A stretch of DNA of 64,000 nt from Diphasiastrum complanatum (Eukaryota; Streptophyta; Lycopodiopsida; Lycopodiales; Lycopodiaceae): the NCBI GenBank assembly GCA_029204225.1, contig CM055099.1:52943157-53007156 (forward strand), read 5' to 3'. Of this stretch, positions 34,513 to 46,318 are shown piece after piece. The position numbers and the translations under genes were made by a program. Numbering within the stretch: position 1 is the stretch's first letter; the number at the start of each line of letters is the position of its first letter. A model generated the notes under the pieces. It was not told where the DNA came from and did not search any database. It worked only from the letters and a program-made list of their open reading frames with translations.

Positions 34513-35172
34513 TGTAAAAAATATAGCAAATAAGGATTCTAAAACACTTGAAATGTTGAGGGAAACAATAGATTATGATTCCATAAAGTTAGCACAAGTT
34601 GCACCATCAAAATCCATCAATAATCTATGCTTGAACCTCACTGAATGGCCCAAATCCTTGAAAAAGCCTTCACACGTGTGAAAGTACAGCCTCCCACAGT
34701 CTGAGCACTGTACACTAGACCCACATTCAATCATATAATGATTAGGAATCACAAGAACTCAAATAATTATGAACATAGAGAGCAATTGCACCAATATGAG
34801 AGAAAAATCATGAAATTGCTTGATTGATTTTGGTGAGAGATCATCACCTATATATACATGATCCATCATGGTTTTGGGCAGGTATGAGTAGCCCTAAACC
34901 GGATCTTTCATCCCTAACAAGTTAGGATTGGAATCTTGGAGATCCCTCAACAATGTAAAAATTACCAAAAATAGCTCTTACTTTTTCTCTCTTGTATCTA
35001 AGCATGATTTGGACTCATTCCAAAGGTTCTATCACTTAGGTAAACTTGAGAACATCATTTTGAATGGAATCCTATTCTATTTGGCACGTGTGACAAGCCA
35101 CATCATGACCATCTAACTATTTACAAGTCATATGACCAAAATTATTCAAGCTAGAATTGTGAATTTTTAACA
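34513..35172 (-). mobile_element. Copia 5' LTR, 660 bp
   Basis: On the minus strand it starts TGTTAAAAATTC at 35,172 and ends ATTTTTTACA next to the PBS, with TG...CA ends and an imperfect inverted terminus. A TATA box (TGTATATATAGG, about 34,850) lies mid-LTR, followed by the probable transcript start. A CACACGTGTG palindrome lies at about 34,674. The right end cuts a gypsy integrase frame, which confirms the boundary. Confidence 0.85.
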
Positions 35173-35480
35173 ATTGTCACATTTACTGGAGATCTAGGTT
35201 GAAAAATGTACATGAGCATAAACAGACTATAACTTGTAGCATAATGTTTTCTACTATTGTAAGCAAACTCAATCAAAGGAACATAATCTCCCCATTGAGA
35301 TTGCTTGTCAACAAACACATATGTTCTCAACATATCCTCCATAGTCTGATTAGTTTTCTCAGTTTCCCCATCTGATAATTTTCTTTTAGGATAGAATGAA
35401 GCTAGTTTATTGGCTCCATTCTTCCCTAAAAATGGACTCCATCTAACCCCAGGAGTCTTTTGCACCACTTCTTATGAAGT
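35173..35480 (-). pseudogene. Ty3/gypsy integrase fragment
   Basis: The minus-strand frame contains GETEKTNQTMEDMLRTYV (canonical GQ-E--NQ-LE--LR--), WGDYVPLIEFAYNSRKH and a degraded FMLMYIFQPRSPV (canonical F-LLYGR-P-SP). The Glu of the D,D,E triad falls in GETEKTN. It is cut on the left by the copia LTR at 35,172. To the right it fades by about 35,480. It shares no origin with the copia element beside it. Confidence 0.85.
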
Positions 35481-36308
35481 TGGTAAGCAAAATTTTTTGG
35501 TCATTATTATTAATAAAAAAATTTGCAAAATTTATTTGAGCTACATTTTAAGCACTTAAAAATCGATGAAGAAAACTTAAATTCAACAAATATATATTCA
35601 TACATAAATGTTCCAAGTATACATATATGTTACTTTTATGGAAATATACCTAATTATAATTAGATCCAGCTGAGTCATCCTTGTCTTGGCCATTGGCGTC
35701 GCCATCGGACTCATGTGACTATGATGCATGAGATTGAGACTGTGATACCTACATTCAATGAAGATGATTCAGTTATCTGATAAATGTGATGAGAGTGAAA
35801 TTTAGATGTCATGAATGTAGTGAAGTTAAAGTATATCTTGAAGCCATATATACCTCAGATCTAGAATATCCATGAATATAGTGCCGAAACTCAAGTGCTA
35901 CCATTTATATCATTAGCTTCATTTCAGGAAATGCTAAAAATTGAAGTACATGTATTCAAAAACATGGAAATTGATCCATGCAAACGAGTATATATATTAC
36001 TACAAGACGTAACACCCTGCAGCAAAAGACAAAATATCCAAAAAGATGACATATATACATATTCGAATTTATGGAATAGAGAAACAACGCATGAACAAAA
36101 AGAAACATCAATGTTTAGAACAAAAGTTTCTGGGTTGCCATTACTGACTAAACAAAAATAATTCATCACATTAAAAAAATGCAATCTTCTCATTTCTATT
36201 TCCATTTGGTCATGATTACTACAATGGGAAGATACGTTCTATCAATTACATAAAAATGAGAGTTTTTTCATTGTTTTTGTCATTTACACTATATCCACCA
36301 TATTTACT
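35481..36308 (+). other. Sequence upstream of Helitron Rep, possible N-terminal coding remnant
   Basis: A frame at 35,895-36,161 (SFQEMLKIEVHVFKNMEIDP start) has protein-like composition and the same AT-rich, intron-poor look as the Rep frame. It could be the divergent N-terminus of the Helitron protein, but it has no motif to prove it. The rest is AT-rich without features. Confidence 0.3.
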
Positions 36309-37448
36309 TATAATGTATCAAATACAACAAGTGATTTTGATAACAACAAAGGTGTCATCCGTTGTCCTACAAAAGACATTATCAAATTTGTTAATAAACA
36401 TCCAAATGCAAATGAAGAATAGATTTTTAGAAATGTTTTGAATTTCACTTTGTCATGCAAAATGCCAGGCACCCCATCATGTCATAGACAAAATTTTAGA
36501 AATTTATTAACGATGATGACACATTGGGGATTACCAGATTTTTTTTTGACATTGACAAGCGATGAAACAACTAAATTATGATGGTCAGAAATCCGACAAA
36601 TAGAAGAAATAGTGAAAAATTATAATATGGATTTCGATTGGAGAAATTATCCAATTGAATGTTCATTGATATTTGTCAAGAAGTTAGAATTATTTATGAA
36701 AGAAATCATTCTTCCAAAAAGAGCAATGTTAGTATGAATTAAACATTACATGTTATGATAGAAATTCCAAAATTGAGGTTCTGTACATGCCCATATCATG
36801 CTATGAGTTAAAAGAAAAGATGTGAAAAAAATTGGAAATGAAATCGTTGCATTCATTTCTACGAAACTCAATCTAGAAACCAAAAAAATTCGAAATTCCA
36901 TTAGATCCAATCAAAAAACAAATATATGAATTAGTTGTACGAAAACAAATCCATTGTTGTCGATCAACTTGCATCATCAAAGGTGATAAAAAAAGAACAA
37001 AGATCTGTAAATATGGATTTCTATTCCAAAAATGTTCGACATCAACTGAATTAGACACAAAAACTGAACGTGACTATACTTCCGACCTAGATATGAAGAT
37101 CGTAACGTAGTACCTTATCATCCGGTAGTGCTATTGTTATTGCAAGTGCACATGAATTTGCAATGAATTACAAACACAGGCTGGTCATATTACTTATTGA
37201 AATATGCAATGAAATAAGAGCCAACATGGCCATTGAATTTGAATATAGATGACGCAAAAAAGATCAAAATATCCCATACTGATGAAAACGTGTTAAAATT
37301 AATATCTAGCTACATCTTGACAAAACCAATATCATTGCCAGAAATTAGTTTCACATGCTTACAAATCCCCATTATCAAAAGAAACGAAGCTATTCAATAC
37401 GTAGATAGCTCTTCTCCAGATCTACGACAAAAATTTATAATAGTATAA
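36309..37448 (+). pseudogene. Helitron Rep (HUH nickase) domain, 5' half of the element
   Basis: One unbroken register, without indels, carries a Helitron rolling-circle initiator. The pre-Rep region has FVNKHPNANEE and FTLSCKMPGTPSCHRQNFRN, then THWGLPDFFLTLTSDE. The HUH site is VHAHIML (36,783). The downstream block is RNVVPYHPVVLLL, and the tyrosine region is GWSYYLLKYAMK (37,179 on), where Helitron Reps have Y-x2-KY-x-x-K. It nicks and rejoins single DNA strands in rolling-circle transposition. About 20 stops interrupt it; the ones I checked are mostly TGA or TAG where TGG, CGA or CAG is expected. It ends at 37,448. The linker and helicase continue at 46,310, so the gene is split by about 9 kb. 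Confidence 0.85.
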
Positions 37449-37473
37449 CAATACAATACTATTGCATCCAATT

Positions 37474-37595
37474 GATATGAAGCTTGTGTTTTGGCAAAAT
37501 CACACAGAAGGCTTTTCCCAAGATCAAGCATCAAGACAAGGCATCCATTTGAACTCGTGCACTCTGATGTTTGTTTCTCTTCAAGGCTAATAACT
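37474..37595 (+). pseudogene. Copia integrase N-terminal fragment
   Basis: About 38 codons start YEACVLAKSHRRLFPRSS and end HPFELVHSDVC, the zinc-binding C-x2-C region and first catalytic Asp region of copia integrases. Only 25 bp separate it from the Helitron Rep frame. Its first residue follows almost exactly where the copia piece at 46,318 stops. Confidence 0.8.
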
Positions 37596-38159
37596 TAAAC
37601 ATTTTGAGTCATTTAGGAAAATTCCCAAAAAAATTTCCATTCTGAAATAACATAAAGTTAGTTATTACAATTCCGGTATGATCTTCAAAATCCCCTTTTT
37701 GAAAAGCCCATGCAAAGCAATTTTCAGGCCCATGCAAGGTTAAAGGTCAAGGCTCTTCCATGGTGAGTGAGCCGGTCCACCACAAAGCCCTAGAAAAAAA
37801 AAACTCTAACTAGCCAAACTAGCTACGCAATTTTGTCCAGATTTGAGTCAAACAACAATTGTAAAAAACGAAGCGCATGTCATAATCATGATTGAATTTT
37901 GTATTCAATTTATCTGTTTTTTGTATTCGATCTATGTATGTTTCATATCGTTATTTTGTAAGTTAAAAAAATTTGCACTTTGAAAAGAGACATGAATAGC
38001 ATTATTTATGTGTTTAGTAAACATAGAAATGTGATTTTCAAGAACGTATCTGTAATTAGATAGTTAGTAATTACAAAAATGTGTTTTGTGATTTTTTTAG
38101 AAAAAAACATTTCAAATGAAAGCTGATGAAGAACAATGTCAAAATTGGAACAGTTAGTA
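37596..38159. other. No recognisable gene
   Basis: AT-rich sequence without a supported frame. Confidence 0.4.
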
Positions 38160-39818
38160 GCTGATTATATCTTGTAAATAATTTTTAGTGCTAATGGCAA
38201 TGTTGTTCAATTGTTTCTGACATATTTGCCTGGGAGTCATCATATCCTCCAGCGTCAGTGTTAATCTCAAGGAGGTCAGATGGAGTGTGATCTGGCAAAA
38301 CTGGCATGGGAGTGATGGATTTAGTAGGAGCGGGATTAATAAGGTTGTACGTCGCATCGACGGAAGTAATCTATTTTAGGAACTCATCCCGTTGGGCCTT
38401 GTACATCTCAGGATGTCCTTGGTGTGGTCTTAGAAGTCAGCTTAGAGGGGGTTGAGAGGAGGAAGGTGGGGAAATTGGGTAAGTGGGTATGAAGGTTTGG
38501 AAAAAATTGAAGGCGAAATAAGATGGAGTCTTGTAATTAGGTGGGGAGATAGGAAAAGTTCCAAAAGTAGTTTTGGTCCTCTTGTAGTCTGATCCTGAGC
38601 TTCCATCTAATTGTTGAGCGTGCCCGTCGTAATCATTCGCTCCGTCATCTCCATCATCGTCCCTGAGTTTCTGATCAGAGATTTCTGCTTGGGCCTTGCA
38701 TGTCGTGTTCTATAATTGGTTCACTTTGTCCAAGACCTAGTTGTTTCTGAAACTCGAGAATGACTTTTGTCTATTTTGTCGCAGCATACTCAAAGTTTTT
38801 CTTGTCCGCCTCTCTCTCTTGGATCAGCCTTATGTATTTTTCCATTCTTATGGCTGGAGCTTGAGGAGCTTGGATCTGAATGTCCTCGAGCTTCACTTGA
38901 GCAGCATCAACCGCCATTGCGCTGATGATCTATCTCCGATTTGTCGATCTGGGGTCATCTGTTGCTTGAGTTATTGGATCTCGTTCAATCCTGTTGCTTG
39001 TCCAGCTATTGTAGCTTTCAGTTCCATTATCAAAACTTCCTTCTCCTCTGTCTCTTTTTCTTTTTCTCTTATCTACTTTTGCTGCTCGGCTATGGTTTGG
39101 TCTTGTTGCTTGACCTTATTTTCCAATTCCTTCTGTTGGCTCACCAACTAGTGCACATGGTAGCTGGTCTTGGATAGGCTTATCATCGAATGCTTGGTTG
39201 CCTCTGAAAGCTCTTCAGGGTTAGAAATACTTGAGTATCTATTAGGGGTGTGGTGAGGTGGTGCTAGTCCAAAAAACATGGGTTGATGGAGACGTGAAGG
39301 TGGTAATGGTGAGAATGGATGAATGATATTAGTAGTGATGGTGGTTGCAAAAATGATGGGTGGATCAATGGCTTGGGTGGTGGTGGTGACATTAGCTGGT
39401 GGGAGCTGAATTCTCCCCGACTGATCTGCCTTGACATCATTGTCATCGTCGTCTAAGTCAACCAAGTCCGCAACATCAAAATATGAAGACATGTCCGTAA
39501 TAACGTGGACATGCTAGGTCTGCTCCTGCTAGGGACTATTGTTGTGTCTTTGGGAATGATATTCTCACCTCCCTCCCCTCCCAAAATTTGTGGACCCAGT
39601 GGTGAAATTGGCGGCGTTGGCATTGTAATTAGTATGGGGGGAGTTGTCACCGAATTAGGTGGGATTATATGTGACTCCATGCTTGTATCCGCTGCTGGGG
39701 ATGTGGCAGCTTCAGCAGCACCATCAATGACGTGAGATGGTGATGTGTGTTGCTTGTGAAAAATGCAAAAACTATGTCTGGTCAAGGCCAAAATCATGTA
39801 TATAGGATGATTACACAT
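38160..39818 (-). pseudogene. Decayed Pro/Thr-rich coiled-coil protein gene
   Basis: The minus-strand frames start in Pro/Thr/Ala-rich sequence (39,818-39,453, for example AAEAATSPAADTSMESHIIP). They continue through an acidic piece (DLVDLDDDDNDVKADQSG). Then comes a heptad-rich coiled coil around 39,150-38,950 (QQKELENKVKQQDQTIAEQQ, REKEKETEEKEVLIMELKAT). The tail contains DDDGDDGANDYDGHAQQLDG, then PISPPNYKTPSYF. Many stops and shifts occur. Low-complexity head plus coiled coil is common in gag-like and ORF1-like transposon proteins, but no zinc knuckle, RT or endonuclease was found. The family is unknown. Confidence 0.45.
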
Positions 39819-39949
39819 GTGTGGAGCCTGTTCCCACGTGTGAAAGTAGTGTACTTGTCATATACCAAAATCATATAGGTTGTACATATGATTTAATTCA
39901 AGTTCTAGTGGCTAAAAAGGCCAAAAACTAGTTTTCTAGATATATGACA

Positions 39950-40586
39950 CATGGCATCAATCTATTGATTGCATGAGCCACATCCTTTGGTTAGGTGTCA
40001 CATCCCATGTGTAGAGAACAACTCACATGTGTGGAATAAGTTGAAGTAGGCAAATTTTGACTTCTAGAAGATTTCCAAGTAGATCTCCATATAGTAGGAA
40101 ATTGGACCAAAAATGCTCAAAATAGAAAGTTTGATCCAAGTGTCAATTTTGCATGATGATTCACCATATGACATAGCATCCTCACACGTGTGAGATCTGA
40201 TGCATGATCAGTACCTCGAGCTCCAAGAAGTGTACATATAGAGGCATATTTGGCCATAATCAACATGAAACATCAATCTTGATTTTGGAAGCAATTTTGT
40301 GTCAATCTCTCCATTTGTCTACAGTTGTTTTGAATGTTTTGAGTTTCTATCATAGTGTACATTGTTTTCAGGTTGGAGTCCATACTCTGACAGGTTTTCA
40401 CACGTGTGAATCCAGCAAGTACATTTACCTTCATTAATGATTGTTCTTGTTAAATTTTCATGCCTAGAATTGATCTAGATTGATCTAAATCTTGTGTAGA
40501 TTGATAGATCAATTGTATCTAACATCCAATCCCTCTTGTGGATCAGATTAGGATCCATTCTTGGTCCTATTTTGCAGATTTCCACA
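39950..40586 (+). mobile_element. Copia 5' LTR (right end defined)
   Basis: The right end is fixed: TTTCCACA followed directly by the PBS at 40,587. The left end is uncertain; the LTR may start anywhere from about 39,800 to 40,000. The segment is rich in palindromes of the form CACACGTGTG and CACATGTGTG (39,828-39,842, 40,048, 40,190, 40,398), a shared feature with the LTR at 34,513-35,172. Confidence 0.65.
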
Positions 40587-40599
40587 TGGTATCAGAGCC
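40587..40599 (+). promoter_or_regulatory. Primer-binding site
   Basis: TGGTATCAGAGCC, complementary to plant initiator-Met tRNA, immediately after CA at 40,586. Confidence 0.95.
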
Positions 40600-41175
40600 A
40601 AGTACAAGAGGATTTATTGATATTGATGGGGTTGATCCAAAACTAAGCCCAAATTAGCAAGTTTTTGGAAACTAGCTGATTTTGTGTAGTGATTGGATTT
40701 GATAGGTGTTCTCAATATTTTTGGACCAGAACTTGTTGTGGGCTGTAGGAACACTTTTCACACGTGTGAGGCTATACAGGTCTGGTTTTGGTTGAGAAAA
40801 TTCAAAAATTTGTACAATTTGAATTACACACCCAAATTGAGAGAGTTTTAGTGCAAAATCAAGCTTTTTCTATAGGGATTCTATTCCTGTGATTTGTTCT
40901 TGGATTAGATCAGCCAAAAAAATTAAATTTTAAGCTTGAATTAGGTGCATTAAATGAGTTTCTCTGATTTTTTGTGTGCATGTTGAAGTTGAGAGAGAGA
41001 TTATAGATTAAGGAGTGATTTTGCAAGATTGAGACTAGAATCTAAATTTCCATCATTCTAGATTGGTTCATGAGTGATAGGATTGTGTCTATAAGCTTTG
41101 AAATTGCTAAAAGACTTTAGGTTCAGATCTCTTAGAGAAACCATAAGAGTTTCTAGTGCTTTTTCACATTCAAAA
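40600..41175 (+). other. Untranslated leader of the plus-strand copia
   Basis: No frame. It contains the AAGGAGTGATTTTGCAAGA and CATTCTAGATTGGTTCATGA blocks also present at 7,440-7,520, and another CACACGTGTG at about 40,758. Confidence 0.65.
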
Positions 41176-44100
41176 ATGGCAATGGGTGGTTTTTTGCTTG
41201 AAGCTAGTGAAAGGCTCACATCCACTAATTATGCTAATTGGATAGTTCGAATGGAGTCTTTGCTTGTACTCCATGATCTTTATGACTCATAGTACTTGAG
41301 GTGGAAGTAGAACCTCAAGGAGGAGTTGAATTGGTAAAGTACAAAAAGAGATGTAGAGTTGCATTACATTGCATAAAAATGAATGTAAGTAATGAACTTT
41401 TGAAGGAAATCTCATCTTGTACCACATCCAAAGAGACATGGGATTCATTAAAAGCAGTTTATGGATCCAAGAATACTTCAAGGATCCTCATGCTTAGGAA
41501 TCAAATCCTTCAAAGCATGAAAGGAAGTAGTGAAAGTGCCCAAAATTATGTCTTTGGGATCAAATCTTTGAATAAGGAGTTGTCTTCTATAGATGATAAA
41601 ATCAAAGATGATGAGTTAGTTCAAATCATTTTGAATGGGTTAGGAGATTATTATTCCAATCTTGTTCAAACCTTTGCTATTCAACATTCACTTCCTAGTA
41701 TTGAAAAACTTCAAAGTGTGAGAGTAGAATGCTTCATATCAAAAGTAGGATGAGTTCCTTATTTTTGAATGATGGTGATGAAAAAGTTAACTTTTCCTTG
41801 AAAGGCAAGAAGAAAAAGTTTCCATCCAAGAAAACTCAAGACATGGAGATGGAGAACAAAGATGGTGCATCAAGTTCCAAAGGCAAGAGCAAAAAGGACA
41901 AGAAGAAGCTGAAGTGTTTCTTTTGTGAAAAAAAGGGACATTTTGCATCTCAGTGCTACAAGAAGAAGAATGCCCAAGAGAAGGACAATCAAGGCAATCT
42001 TGTGCTTGAGGAGGAGGAGGAAGAGTGCAATCTATCTTTGATGGTGTCCTCACCGCAAACATCTAATCAAGACACTTGGTGGATTGATAGTGGGGCAAGC
42101 TCTCACATGACTCACCAAAAAGACTACTTTTCTAAGCTACTTTCTTACAATAGTTCTAAGATATTTATCTTCACTGCAAGTGATCAAGAATGTGAGATTG
42201 TAGGTGTTGGATCCATTCCTTTATGTCTAGGATCATCTAAAAAAGTAGATCTAGACAATGTTCTTTATGTACCTTCAATTACAAAGAACTTGTTGAGTGT
42301 AGGAAAACTTATGGATAGTGGATTAGATGTACATTTCAAGCATGGAGCATGTTCTATCTTGAAAGATGAAAAATGTGTTGCTAGCGGTTTCAAGCAAGGA
42401 AGGTTATTCAAATTGGATGCCAATGTGATGGTTGGAAGTGTGAACATGGCAAGGGGGGAGTCACTCAAGTGGAATTATGGCATAAAAGGTTAGGCCATCC
42501 TAACTACAAAGCTATGGAGACCATGGTGACAAAGGAGCTAGCAAGTGGACTTCCCAAAACCATATCCAAGTGTGGCAAGCTTTGTGAAGTTGTGGACTCT
42601 CCAAATCTCATAAGCTACCTTTCAAGAGATCTTTGACAAGAGCTAACTCTCCTCTTGACCTTATACACTGGGATGTTCATTCATTTTCACATAAATCAAA
42701 TGGTGGAGCTCTTATGTATGTCACTTTTATTGATGATAAATCAAGATACTCTTGGGTTTATCTCTTGTCTAAGAAAAGTGAAGTTTTTGAGTCCTTTGTA
42801 AAGTTCAAAACTCTTGTGGAAAAGCAACTTAATACTAGCTTGAAAGTATTAAGAAGTGATAATGGAGGAAGTACATCTCCAACAGGATGAAAGAGTTTTG
42901 TGAAACTAATGGCATTAGGAGAGAGTTTACTTGCACATATACTCCACAACAAAATGGAGTAATTGAGAGAAAGAATAGGACACTATGTGAGTGTGCTAAA
43001 GCTTTGAGATTAGATGCATCCCTTCCTATTTCATTTTTGGGAGAAGCTATTTTATGTGCAAACTTTCTATGTAATAGAATGACTAATTGTTATGTACATA
43101 TTCCTCTAGAAACAAGGAAAAAGGAAGATGCCACTTCTTTTAAAGGCATCTTTGTTGCTTATAGTGAAAATAAGAAAGCTTATAGGATACTTGATCCTAT
43201 TACCAAGAAAGTTGTTGTAAGTAGAGATGTACTTTTAGATGAATCTCTCCAAGCCAAAGGAAAGGTGACCTCCAACAACACTCAACTTGTGAAGGATCAT
43301 GCTATGGTCGAGGAGGAGCTTCATGAAGATGAAGACCAAATGGAACTTACTCAAAGTCCAAGGGTGCCAAGAAGATCAACAAGGACAAGGATTGAGCCAT
43401 CAAGGCTCACTTATAGTGACATAGGGGAGCAAAGGGAAGATTCTCAACTACTCAACCCTTACACTTTCTTGACTACTATGCTTGAAGAACCAACTAGTTT
43501 TGAGGAAGCCAATAAGTCTCAACATTGGAGGAAAGCTATGCAAGTAGAGTTTGATGCATTAATGGAAAATCAAACTTGGAAACTTGTAGATCTACCTTAT
43601 GGAAAGAAGCCTCTTACTTGTAAATGGATATAGAGATTGAAATATAATCAAGATGGTTCCATTCATAAGTATAAAGCTAGACTTGTAGCAAAAGGTTTTT
43701 TGCAAGTCAAAGGCATAGATTATGATGAAATGTTTGCACCTGTTGCAAAGCTTGTGACTATTAGATTAATCATATGTCTTGCTACTTCTTTCAAATGGGA
43801 GCTCTTCCAACTTGATTTGACAAATCTTGAATGAATTCTTGGAAGAGGAAATCTACATGTGCCAACCCAAGGGCTTCATCAAACTCGGATGGAGAAGAAG
43901 ACAAGGTGTGTTTTTGGAAAAAGAGTCTTTATGAACTCAAGCAAGCACCAAGATCATGGTACTCTAGGTTGCATTCCTACCTTATTTCCATTGGATTTGC
44001 TGTAAGTTCTTATGAACCATCATTGTACTACAAATGTAATGATGGGAAGATCATTATCTTAGTTTTATATGTTGATGACATTATACTCACAGGAAATGAT

Positions 44101-44208
44101 CTAGATGGCATCAAAGATGTAATAGTTTCCTTGTCTAACTCTAAAAGGTTGCATGAGGTTCATTTGGATTCTAACAAGTGTCCAGATGTAACTACTTTGA
44201 AGTGTTGA
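41176..44208 (+). pseudogene. Ty1/copia gag-pol, truncated after RT YVDD
   Basis: The gag starts at ATG 41,176 (MAMGGFLLEASERLTSTNYA) with UBN2 features. The zinc knuckle is CFFCEKKGHFASQCYKKK (about 41,915). The protease has WWIDSGASSHMTHQ (about 42,080). GAG-pre-integrase is at 42,478 (WHKRLGHPNYKAME). The integrase has YVTFIDDKSRYSWVYLL, LRSDNGG and CTYTPQQNGVIERKNRTL. The RT has TCKWI.RLKYNQDGSIHKYK, ARLVAKGF, then LYELKQAPRSWYSRL and ILVLYVDDIILTG (about 44,075). Lesions are a TAG after 41,289, a frameshift at about 42,885 in the integrase, an in-frame deletion in its C-terminal part (about 43,085), a TAG at 43,633, and loss of RT sequence at about 43,830. Everything after 44,210, including RNase H and the 3' LTR, is missing. 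Confidence 0.92.
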
Positions 44209-44209
44209 G

Positions 44210-45614
44210 TTCGAAGTAGTAGCATTCTTTTCTCTCTTTGATGCTACAAACCGTCAAACTCAAGGACTGCCCAAGGGCCTACACATCATATTCCTCTTTA
44301 GTGTCTTCATAGGAGAGACACCCTCGTTACGTATGAGACACTTGTGGGGCCAGTGAGCCTCTTATTGATGTTTGCTCCTCAATGTGGTTCAATTTGGATC
44401 ATCATTGTTCCTTGAACTTGAAATGGTCATGAACGGACAATATATGTGTTGGTATTGATGTTGTAGCTATGAGTCAGTATATATAAATGTTTTGGCATCC
44501 GTTTCACAATACTCAATTTTTTTGTAATTAGTCACAAACAGGCCTCAACATGGAATTAAATCTCGGCATGACCAACAGTTTCGAGTACTGGAGGGCCGGT
44601 CTACCATATTAGGACTATTCCAGGTCCTTAACCGAATATGGCCATAACATTCTTCCCTCCTTAAACTCTTCTATCCTAAGAAGCTCCTCAAAAAAAAATA
44701 AAATTACAGGATCAGTTCCTTTAACTTTTGATATTAACCAAGAAAATCATTATCCTTAGTCTGACTTCCATATCAAACAAGTGAGTCAGAGATAACCAAT
44801 TTTCCAATTGTTAATCTATATTTTGGAGTACACTCTATGATTTGAAAAGTACACTCAGAGATATATTTTCTCAACTGGGTTACACTCAACACAAGCTAGT
44901 AACATCGCCCTCATGCAAAACACTTACATGAATCACTGAGTGGAATATTACTAACTTAAGAGATTAAAATTAAAGAAAAAATAGTAATAATTACAATCTG
45001 AAATTATCCACAAACTCTGGCTGACAATTCATAAAGAACTTCCAAGTACAACTATCCTTAGAATCCAATTCTAAGATATGATAATTCATTCAACTAGAAT
45101 CTCTAGGAAAATCATTAAGATATAGAATGATTAAAACTCAACTCTGAGTATCCCATATATTCTTTTGAGTTAAATGCACTCGTTTCTAGCACCAAATGCA
45201 AGAAAATAACATTCATTCATCTTAATAGATTTGTCTATCTCCTAGGATAATGGAAATCCAATCAAATAAAGAACTGTACTCAAGCATCTGCAAACCATAA
45301 ACTGTAGCAGAATAACATCAACTAGATAAATTACATTCTCCATTGTGAAGATTAGTACAATTATATCTTCCTATCTCGAGTTTTGGGGTCATGCCTATCT
45401 TATTTCCATTGTATATTTTATTGTACATAAAGGTATGTGAATTGAGCACATAACCTTCTAGAATAGGTCGAGTTTGAGTTAGGTAGATTCAATCTTGATG
45501 TCGTGCAAAAGTTTAGATTACATGCAAAGTCATTCAGTGTGCATGCAAGCAACATGCAATCAGTGCATGCAACATGCAAAGTAGTTTTCATGATCTACAC
45601 ATGTCTAGGCAATT
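44210..45614. other. No recognisable gene
   Basis: Junction zone between two copia fragments. A few stretches (44,560-44,660, GGAGGGCCGGTCTACC) look like LTR or leader sequence of another element, but no termini or PBS could be identified. Confidence 0.35.
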
Positions 45615-46318
45615 TTGAGAGGTGACAGTTTCTTCTATGGCAAGAAAGGCCACTATGCATCAAACTGTTTTAAGAAGAAGAACCAATCTAAGCAAGCTAA
45701 CCTTACTAATGAGGAAGAGTGTGAGGGTGTTGAGAGTGAAAGAGAGGATTCTTTGATGTCTAGTTTTTCATATTTTTCTTTCAAGAATGAAGAAATCTGG
45801 TGGATAGATAGTGGGGCTAGTTCCCATATGTCTAGTTCTAGAAACTCTTTCACAAGTCTCATGCCACATCTAGGTGCAAAAAGATCAATCAGTACTACTA
45901 ATGATGTAGAGTGTAGAATTGAAGGAATAGGTAGTATTCCATTGTATGCATCATCATCAAAATCTTTTTGTTTGCATGATGTACTTTCTATACCTAGACT
46001 AACCAAAAATCTCATTAGTGTAGGATAGTTGTTTGATAGTGGATTGGATGTCAAGTTTTATGTTGACAAGTGTATAATCTCAAGAGAAAATAAAGTTATT
46101 GCTAGAGGATCTAGAATTGAAAAGTTGTACAAACTAGATTCTAGGGAGAGTGCTAACATTTGAGATATTGCTTATGAGACCAAGGTCCATCAGAAGGATC
46201 TGTGGCATAAGAGATTGGGACATCCCAATTTCAAAGCCATGAAATCTATGGTCAAGAAAGGAAAAGCTGTTGGACTACCAAAGACTACACGTATAGACCT
46301 AAAGAATTTGAAAACATG
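45615..46318 (+). pseudogene. Copia zinc knuckle-protease-preintegrase fragment
   Basis: Starts in a nucleocapsid remnant (FYGKKGHYASNCFKKKN, first Cys lost). Protease follows with EIWWIDSGASSHMSSSRN (about 45,795). After one TAG at 46,026 the frame continues to LWHKRLGHPNFKAMKSMV and stops being copia at about 46,318, at GLPKTTRIDLKN. In complete copia proteins the integrase zinc region begins about here, and that is what lies at 37,474. Its protease and knuckle resemble those of the neighbouring copia copies but are clearly distinct. Confidence 0.88.

Noticed and set aside
36309-37448. A variant genetic code with TGA as Trp
   Set aside because: TAA and TAG also interrupt the frame, and the other pseudogenes in the window show all three stops. 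Decay by transitions explains it better.
38154-40586. A complete copia element with two LTRs around 40-44 kb
   Set aside because: Only a 5' LTR end and PBS are present. RNase H, polypurine tract and 3' LTR are missing after 44,210.
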